Below, piece after piece: positions 7,606-12,382 of a DNA stretch of 14,906 bases. The first letter of the stretch is position 1. The number at the start of each line of letters is the position of its first letter. Both the position numbers and the translations under genes were made by a program. The notes below the pieces were generated by a model. The model made no database searches. It was not told the DNA's origin and saw nothing but the letters and a program-made list of their open reading frames with translations. Source of the stretch: Parvibacillus sp035426385 (GTDB lineage Bacteria > Bacteroidota > Bacteroidia > Chitinophagales > Saprospiraceae); contig DAOLZQ010000065.1 in NCBI GenBank assembly GCA_035426385.1, positions 1 through 14,906 of the forward strand. Reading direction: 5' to 3'.

Positions 7606-7869
7606 ATGCATATTTCAGTCATAACTCCCGAGGAAGAATACTTTCAGGGCAAGATAGAATCAGTGAAAGTGCCCGGCACTTCCGGTGAATTTCAAGTGTT
7701 GAAGGGTCATGCTCCTATCGTTTCCTCTCTTGTAGAAGGTAAAGTGGAAATCAGGCAGGAGGGTGGTAAGACAATGAGTTTTCAGATAGTCGGTGGTTTT
7801 GTGGAAGTACTGGATGATGCAGTAGCTTTATTGGTCAATGGGATAACGAATTCTTCCAAGCCCCAATAA
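7606..7869 (+). CDS. atpC: F1Fo ATP synthase subunit epsilon, short form without the C-terminal helices
   Basis: 87 residues, matching only the N-terminal beta-sandwich of epsilon (E. coli has 139 residues). Typical features are the N-terminal MHISVITPEEEYFQGKIES, the VPGTSGEFQVLKGHAPIVSSL motif, and GGFVEVLDDAVALLV. The frame ends at NSSKPQ with a stop codon, so the two-helix domain that restrains ATP hydrolysis in E. coli is absent. The gene is 28 bp after atpD, with AAAAGGA about 11 bp before its ATG, and clearly belongs to the same operon. Short epsilon subunits are known in this phylum, so the gene is probably intact and not truncated by mutation. Confidence 0.95.
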   Translation: MHISVITPEEEYFQGKIESVKVPGTSGEFQVLKGHAPIVSSLVEGKVEIRQEGGKTMSFQIVGGFVEVLDDAVALLVNGITNSSKPQ

Positions 7870-7905
7870 TTTTAAAAATAAATATTAAATTCGCCACTCG
7901 AATTC

Positions 7906-7979
7906 GGCGCGGTAGCTCAGTTGGTTAGAGCGCATGATTCATAATCATGAGGTCGACGGATCATGCCCGTCTCGCGCTA
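7906..7979 (+). tRNA. tRNA with anticodon CAT (elongator Met, or Ile2)
   Basis: A 74-nt cloverleaf. Acceptor GGCGCGG (7906-7912) pairs with TCGCGCT (7972-7978), with G-U pairs at both ends. The D arm is GCTC/GAGC, the anticodon arm CATGA-TTCATAA-TCATG, the variable loop AGGTC and the T stem GACGG/CCGTC. The discriminator is A and CCA is not fully encoded (ACAAG follows). It is not the initiator: the anticodon stem lacks the three G-C pairs and position 1 is G. Elongator Met is the likelier reading; an Ile2 tRNA decoding AUA after lysidine modification cannot be excluded. The T-loop is ATCATGC, not the usual TTCRANY. The gene starts 36 bp after atpC with no terminator between, so read-through from the atp operon is likely; a weak own -7 (TAAATTCGC, 7887-7895) is possible. 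Confidence 0.88.
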
Positions 7980-7994
7980 CAAGAATTTTTAATT

Positions 7995-8023
7995 TGCTAT
8001 CCCTCGGGGTAGCATTTTTTTTT
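7995..8023 (+). terminator. rho-independent terminator after the tRNA and atp operon
   Basis: TGCTATCC (7995-8002), loop CTCG (8003-8006) and GGGTAGCA (8007-8014) form an 8-bp stem with one G-U pair, followed by nine T (8015-8023). This is a strong intrinsic terminator, probably shared by atpD-atpC and the tRNA. Confidence 0.93.
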
Positions 8024-8042
8024 GCTTAGATTTATTTCCCTT

Positions 8043-8077
8043 ACACTTAATAGTGTGAGTCAAAAAGAGTCTCTTTT
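8043..8077. repeat. two adjacent short palindromes
   Basis: ACACT-TAAT-AGTGT (8043-8056) is followed closely by AAAAGAG-T-CTCTTTT (8063-8077). Both are perfect. They lie between the tRNA terminator and the gene at 8189 and could be an operator or an mRNA structure; no function is shown. Confidence 0.5.
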
Positions 8078-8188
8078 CAAATAAAAAATTCCACTAATAG
8101 TCGCTCAATTTCACTTTTCATCTCATAACTATTGATGTCATAACCTTATCTCTCTTTACTTCGTTAGAGTAAAAAGAGGATCTGCTTT

Positions 8189-8710
8189 ATGAAAATGTAT
8201 GTTTACTTATTGATAGCCTGCACCTTCATTTTTATTCGATGCAAAGAGCCTAATCCTAAGCCCGCACTGCCTATGCCTAAGGCTGATACAAGCTCAATAT
8301 CTGAAAGCGAAAATAAGAAACTGGAAGACACAATGCCTGCTGAAGAAGTTATTCTCACCACAATGGAGGTTACACCTCTCGGAGCTCTTCTAGCCGGTAA
8401 TGAGGGGAAATACCCCAGGGACATAAAATTATTGGAGAATCCACTTCTGAAGCGCAGAATGACACAACTTCTGGGAAAGAATTATGCTGACGTAATTAAA
8501 AATTTTGAGGTTCAATCCCCAGTGCTTTCTGAGAAAGGTATTTACAAGACTACCGGCTGTAAGTCGCACAATTGTCCTACCTTCTTTACTACAATTTATT
8601 ACGATGTAAACACCGATAATCTGAATATAATCATCGATCGTTCCGGTAAACAAATATCCTATCAGGAAAAGGGCTATATCCCGGTGACTGAAAGCCTGAA
8701 ACAAAAGTAG
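8189..8710 (+). CDS. small secreted or lipoprotein-like protein with an Ivy-like CKSHNC loop (candidate lysozyme inhibitor)
   Basis: 173 residues with an N-terminal export signal (MKMYVYLLIACTFIFIRC). Cys18 could be lipidated, but Arg at -1 is a poor lipobox, so a lipoprotein call is uncertain. A low-complexity Pro/Ser/Glu linker (20-52) follows. The C-terminal part (about 75-155) resembles Ivy-type lysozyme inhibitors: a helix-like NPLLKRRMTQLLG, then a segment ending EKGIYKTTGCKSHNCP, then strand-like IYYDVNTDNLNIIID. In E. coli Ivy the loop CKPHDC, closed by a disulfide, places a histidine in the lysozyme active site. Here C124-K-S-H127-N-C129 keeps the same spacing, the Lys and the His. 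The start has AGAGGA 8 bp upstream. The gene converges on a GH73 peptidoglycan hydrolase. Homology to Ivy is an inference from motif and order, not from an alignment search. Confidence 0.55.
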   Translation: MKMYVYLLIACTFIFIRCKEPNPKPALPMPKADTSSISESENKKLEDTMPAEEVILTTMEVTPLGALLAGNEGKYPRDIKLLENPLLKRRMTQLLGKNYADVIKNFEVQSPVLSEKGIYKTTGCKSHNCPTFFTTIYYDVNTDNLNIIIDRSGKQISYQEKGYIPVTESLKQK

Positions 8711-8942
8711 GTTTGGAATGATAAAGAGCTTTCAGTTTTCAGCTTTTATAGGTGACTCGTGACAGGTGACAGTTGACAAAGACTTTAACTAGAAATGACT
8801 AAATATTAGACTGTAATCTGCTATTCAAAAATAGCCAAAACCTAATATTCCAACGTGCTGACACGCAAATGCGCCGCTATAGACTAAAGACTAATGCGCC
8901 AACATGCCAAAGCGTAGCGAGCCAACCACCATTAATGATTCA
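8711..8942. repeat. convergent spacer with 7-bp-period repeats
   Basis: Between two convergent genes, no gene or clear terminator is seen. Units GTGAC, GTGAC, GTGAC and TTGAC begin at 8752, 8759, 8766 and 8773, exactly 7 bp apart. AGACTAA is tandemly duplicated at 8881-8894. The related strings CCAACGTGCTGAC (8850-8862) and CCAACATGCC (8899-8908) also occur. It looks like repeat-rich, weakly constrained DNA. Confidence 0.6.
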
Positions 8943-10232
8943 TCACCGTACCCTTATCTGCTGTCCGATCTTAATATCATTGTCTTGAATGTTATTAAGA
9001 GTGCGGATAGTATCTACACTCGCATTATACCGCTTTGAAATATTATAAAGTGTATCACCCTTTTCTACCTCATGGTAAATTGAACTCGCAGACGCAGTCT
9101 GACGTGGAGCCTGTTTATTATTACCCGCAATGACTTCATTATTCTTCGGATTCACGGCGACTATTTCATGCTGATCGTCTGGAGTCGTAATGGTGGGCTT
9201 AGATGGCAGGATTGATTTTTGTTTCTTGCTGATCACCGGTTTGTGGATGAATATGCCCCAGCCCCGAAGCGCCAACCGCTCACCTATAGCCGGTTGCTCC
9301 GAATTTGTAAGGTGGTTTCTTCTACGCAATGATTCTTCTCTGACAGCATACATTTCAGCTATAGCTCGAGTGTCTTCACCATTTTTTACGTAGTGCCATT
9401 TATTTTTACCACGGTATGAATTCCTTTTCGGCTGTAGATATATTTTAGTTTCATAAGGTAGTGCGATGGTGCTCTCTTTGATCTGCGGATTGTAATCTTG
9501 TAATCTATGGATCCGAACATCGTACTGTGCTGCCAGATCAATAAGAGTGCTCTTGTCCCTCACAAGGATATATTTTACATCATTAATTGTGCTGACCTTA
9601 TTGCGGTATTGTTGTTTCTTTTGTTCGCCTGGAGTATAGGCGGGTGGCGTAGGATTAGTCGAATTATCAGCTAGTATATCATTTGGATTCACACTGTCAT
9701 ATTCATATAGCTTATAGTCCTCGATAGTTTTGATGAGTTGTGCTGCATATTTTGGATTGGTGGCATAGCCCGCCTTTTTCAATCCATTAGCCCAGCCCTT
9801 GTAGTCTGTTGGATCAAGTGTAAATAGAAATCCATATCTGGAAGTCTTAGCGGGATTGCGAAGAAACTCTGAATGAGCCATATAGCTCTCGATGGCATCA
9901 CCATAAGATCTAAAACAACTTTTGCAGAGTACACCACAGGTATCAAAATCATCATCTTCTTTACTGTAGGTAGCTCCGTTCCATCCTGAGCCGCACTTTA
10001 TACCAAAATGATTATTGGCGTGGATGGCCAGGTCACTCTGTCCTGCAGCGCTCTCCAGGATTCCCTGAGCCAACTTGATACTCGCTGGAATGCCGGTACG
10101 TTGCATTTCTGTGACAGCGATAGACCTATAGGTCTCTATGTAATTCCGTACCATAGGAGAGGACTGTGCCTGCAACTCAAATGCGGTAGTCAATATGAAA
10201 AACAATAATAATCCTTTCTGAAAAATAGCCAT
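8943..10232 (-). CDS. secreted GH73 glucosaminidase (FlgJ-like) with LysM domains
   Basis: 429 residues with a signal peptide ending LQAQ (about 1-23). The glucosaminidase domain (about 29-175) cleaves N-acetylglucosaminyl bonds of peptidoglycan. It shows IPASIKLAQGILESAAGQS, with probable catalytic Glu60, then NNHFGIKC and YMAHSEFL. Three LysM-like regions follow: a divergent one (about 219-268), a second (about 278-325, WHYVKNGEDTRAIAEMY) and a well-conserved C-terminal one (about 385-429, YHEVEKGDTLYNISKRYNAS, ending GQQIRVR). The Ser/Thr/Pro/Asn-rich linkers are normal for secreted enzymes. An unusual point is a cluster of four cysteines (Cys80, 99, 103 and 106) in the catalytic domain. 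A perfect -7 element lies 40 bp upstream. The gene may act in cell separation or wall turnover. It converges on the Ivy-like gene. Confidence 0.9.
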   Translation of the reverse strand: MAIFQKGLLLFFILTTAFELQAQSSPMVRNYIETYRSIAVTEMQRTGIPASIKLAQGILESAAGQSDLAIHANNHFGIKCGSGWNGATYSKEDDDFDTCGVLCKSCFRSYGDAIESYMAHSEFLRNPAKTSRYGFLFTLDPTDYKGWANGLKKAGYATNPKYAAQLIKTIEDYKLYEYDSVNPNDILADNSTNPTPPAYTPGEQKKQQYRNKVSTINDVKYILVRDKSTLIDLAAQYDVRIHRLQDYNPQIKESTIALPYETKIYLQPKRNSYRGKNKWHYVKNGEDTRAIAEMYAVREESLRRRNHLTNSEQPAIGERLALRGWGIFIHKPVISKKQKSILPSKPTITTPDDQHEIVAVNPKNNEVIAGNNKQAPRQTASASSIYHEVEKGDTLYNISKRYNASVDTIRTLNNIQDNDIKIGQQIRVR

Positions 10233-10271
10233 CGGATATATTTATGAGGTATAACGAAAGAAAAGGGAAGT

Positions 10272-10280
10272 GCAAACATA
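10272..10280 (-). promoter_or_regulatory. -7 promoter element of the glucosaminidase gene
   Basis: On the minus strand this reads TATGTTTGC, a perfect match to TAnnTTTG, 40 bp upstream of the start codon. No clear -33 TTG is seen at the usual distance, so the support rests on the -7 element alone. Confidence 0.45.
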
Positions 10281-10413
10281 GGTCTTTATCATTTAATATT
10301 ATAAATAATCGTAATATATTAGTCCCATATTTGAAAAATATTAACAGACAATCAACGATTTTCTGTCAGATTATGAACAATTATTAATTCAATTTGCTTC
10401 CTATACACTCTCT

Positions 10414-10427
10414 GTCGTATGTCGTAT
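10414..10427 (+). repeat. 7-bp tandem duplication upstream of the DUF937 gene
   Basis: GTCGTAT occurs twice in direct succession about 40 bp before the ATG at 10468, within the 235-bp divergent spacer 10233-10467. It could be a regulator half-site pair or a simple duplication. Nothing else stands out in this spacer apart from the minus-strand -7 element and a partial plus-strand -7 (TAGGTTTT, 10432-10439). Confidence 0.6.
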
Positions 10428-10467
10428 AGGGTAGGTTTTTTTGTTTATAACTAATCACAAATAATAC

Positions 10468-11079
10468 ATGGATTTATTAAAATTATTACAAAGTCAGATG
10501 GGTTCTGGAATACTAGATCAGCTGAGTCAGCAGTCTAATGCCAATCCACAACAAACTGAAACTGCAGTGAGCGGTATGTTATCTGCTTTACTAGGCGGAC
10601 TTTCTCAGAATGCTTCTACACCTCAGGGCGCAGATCAGCTGGATAAAGCACTATCTCAAGATCACTCTGGTGGTCTGCTGGATAATATCTTAGGCCTCAT
10701 CAAGGGAGATCAAGTACCTCCGGAGCAAGAGCGGGCAGCTAATGGTGCAGGCATCTTGGGTCACATTTTTGGCGATAAAATCGGCACAGTCGTAGATGGT
10801 ATCAGTCAGTCCTCAGGTATTGATACAGCACATATCGGCCAGATGCTGATCAAACTAGCGCCTATTGTCATGGGTGTATTGGGAAATCTGAAATCAAGCC
10901 AAGGTCTTAATGGTCAACAGATGAGTGGAGTACTTTCACAGACTGTAGAGCAAAATAAATCAGATAATCCATTACTTACAATGGCAGGTAAAATATTAGA
11001 TCGCGATGGCGACGGCAGTTTTATGGATGACCTGGGTTCTATGGGAATGAATGTATTGGGGAATTTATTTAAAAAATAA
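10468..11079 (+). CDS. DUF937 (YidB-like) domain protein
   Basis: 203 residues, glycine-, serine- and glutamine-rich, without a signal peptide. The DUF937 pattern is clear: a start with MDLLKLLQSQMG, then AVSGMLSALLGGLSQNA (about 33-49), GILGHIFGDK (95-104), and IGQMLIKLAPIVMGVLGNLK (123-142). The C-terminus holds an Asp-rich calcium-loop-like stretch, LDRDGDGSFMDDLG (177-190), with Asp178, Asp180 and Asp182 spaced as in EF-hand or dockerin loops, although the final position is not acidic. The family is widespread and its function is unclear. The gene is monocistronic, with a strong terminator 61 bp downstream. Confidence 0.88.
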   Translation: MDLLKLLQSQMGSGILDQLSQQSNANPQQTETAVSGMLSALLGGLSQNASTPQGADQLDKALSQDHSGGLLDNILGLIKGDQVPPEQERAANGAGILGHIFGDKIGTVVDGISQSSGIDTAHIGQMLIKLAPIVMGVLGNLKSSQGLNGQQMSGVLSQTVEQNKSDNPLLTMAGKILDRDGDGSFMDDLGSMGMNVLGNLFKK

Positions 11080-11140
11080 TAAGCCATTTCAATTTAGACC
11101 GCCTACGCGACTAAAGGGTTAGAATAATATAATTTCAGAA

Positions 11141-11180
11141 AAAAGCCTTGCTAGTAAATCACTACAAGGCTTTTACTTTT
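11141..11180 (+). terminator. rho-independent terminator of the DUF937 gene
   Basis: AAAAGCCTTG (11141-11150) pairs with CAAGGCTTTT (11165-11174). Inside, TAGT and ACTA extend the stem past a single bulged C around the loop AAATC. The A-rich left side and T-rich right side (TTTTACTTTT) allow function in both directions. Confidence 0.88.
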
Positions 11181-11283
11181 CTGGTGATATTCGACTTCTT
11201 ATTAGTACAGAAATTGCCTGTTCTGAGAATGATTCTTAGTGTTAAGAGCCAATAACCACATATAATAAGTATTTTTTATTCAC

Positions 11284-11292
11284 TTACTTTGC
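11284..11292 (+). promoter_or_regulatory. -7 promoter element of the FkbM gene
   Basis: TTACTTTGC fits TAnnTTTGC except at the second base. It lies about 45 bp before the ATG at 11337. It covers the TTG at 11289, which would be the longest-frame start, and so argues against that start. No clear -33 element is seen. Confidence 0.4.
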
Positions 11293-11336
11293 ACCGCTCT
11301 GAAGCACGTCGCATACAAAGACAACCTACTCGTAAG

Positions 11337-12251
11337 ATGAAAGACCTATTACTCAAACAGCTGAATAAAGTGGAGCAGATAGCAAATTTTTCAAAAATTG
11401 GACGATTCCTACATCAACCATTTAAATATGGAAGTGCCATTTTGCATCGCATATTGATTTATCCATACACAAAAAAGGAAATAGAAGTAACCACTGAAAT
11501 ATTCTTTGGTCGTGAAATGCATCTTGCTCTGCCTGCATCAATTGATATCTACCTGACCGGGGGAAAATCACATTCATCTGAAATCAGACTAGCCAGATAT
11601 CTCATACTTTCACTCAGAGAAAATGATCATTTCTTAGATATAGGTGCTCATTTCGGATACTTTACTTTACTAGCAAACCAATTGGTGGGTGTAGGAGGTC
11701 AAATTATATCGATAGAGCCCTCCAGCAAATCATTCAAATTGCTGAGGCAAAATGTTGACGGCCTTAAAAATATTCGCATTTATCAAAAAGCGGTTTCAAA
11801 TACAACAGAACCGATTACATTCTACGAATTTCCCAATCTCCATTCAGAGTATAATACTTCAGATGTCACCCAGTTTGAGAACGATTCCTGGTATAGACAG
11901 TCGCCCCCGGTGAAAGTCACAGTAGAGGCCACCACCATCGATGAACTGGTGAAAACAGGCAGTTTCTGTCCCCATATAATCAAGATGGATGTAGAAGGTG
12001 CAGAATATCAGGCCTTGCAAGGTGGAATAAATTTTTTGTGTTCAGGTTCACCTCAAGTGATCATGGAATATGTGGAGCCAAAGAGAAAGAATGAAAATCA
12101 TAAGAAATCAATGGACTTATTGCTCAGCCTGGGATATGTCGGCCACGTGATCCAATCAGACGGAAGTCTACAAGCTATCATTGAGGTCGATAGCTATCTG
12201 ACACGACAGGGTTTGGAATCTGACAATCTCGTATTTATTAAAGCTATTTAA
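11337..12251 (+). CDS. FkbM family S-adenosylmethionine-dependent methyltransferase
   Basis: 304 residues from the ATG at 11337. The frame could open at TTG 11289 (16 more residues), but that TTG is part of a likely -7 promoter, and the ATG followed by MKDLLLKQLNK is preferred. The N-terminal region (about 1-85) is basic and poorly conserved. The Rossmann core shows the SAM-binding motif DIGAHFGYFTL (101-111), the acidic IEPS (126-129), and the family signature IKMDVEGAEYQALQGG (about 215-230), followed by VIMEYVEP. FkbM proteins make O-methyl groups on sugars, polyketides or other small molecules; the substrate here is unknown. Neighbouring genes (DUF937 and priA) give no pathway hint. The gene has its own promoter and seems monocistronic. 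Confidence 0.88.
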   Translation: MKDLLLKQLNKVEQIANFSKIGRFLHQPFKYGSAILHRILIYPYTKKEIEVTTEIFFGREMHLALPASIDIYLTGGKSHSSEIRLARYLILSLRENDHFLDIGAHFGYFTLLANQLVGVGGQIISIEPSSKSFKLLRQNVDGLKNIRIYQKAVSNTTEPITFYEFPNLHSEYNTSDVTQFENDSWYRQSPPVKVTVEATTIDELVKTGSFCPHIIKMDVEGAEYQALQGGINFLCSGSPQVIMEYVEPKRKNENHKKSMDLLLSLGYVGHVIQSDGSLQAIIEVDSYLTRQGLESDNLVFIKAI

Positions 12252-12308
12252 TATTCACTTCTGAATTCTGTTTCTTTTTTGGAATACCTTTCGCTAACTA
12301 GTAGGTTC

Positions 12309-12316
12309 TATTTTTG
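12309..12316 (+). promoter_or_regulatory. possible upstream priA promoter (-7 element)
   Basis: TATTTTTG fits TAnnTTTG perfectly and contains the TTG at 12314-12316. A TTTG at 12278-12281 is too far away (27 nt) to be a good -33 element. Confidence 0.35.
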
Positions 12317-12358
12317 GACACTTTGTCCTCTGCGGAATACAAAGACATATTAAGGGTT

Positions 12359-12366
12359 TATCTTTG
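12359..12366 (+). promoter_or_regulatory. possible proximal priA promoter (-7 element)
   Basis: TATCTTTG fits TAnnTTTG perfectly, 16 bp before the ATG at 12383. It predicts a very short leader of about 10 nt. No -33 TTG is evident. Confidence 0.4.
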
Positions 12367-12382
12367 TCAACCTCAATATTAT

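Noticed and set aside
7606..7869. atpC as a frameshifted or truncated pseudogene
   Set aside because: The short form is typical of the phylum, and downstream DNA reads directly into the tRNA with no leftover helical-domain coding.
7982..8188. A CRISPR, riboswitch or small RNA in the spacer after the tRNA
   Set aside because: Apart from the terminator and two palindromes, there is no repeat-spacer pattern and no recognised riboswitch core.
8189..8242. Confident lipoprotein call at Cys18
   Set aside because: Arg at -1 and Ile/Phe at -2/-3 do not make a good lipobox; left as uncertain.
8203..8704. Two minus-strand frames opposite the Ivy-like gene
   Set aside because: The plus-strand frame has a signal peptide, a start site with AGAGGA and a family-like motif; the opposite frames have none.
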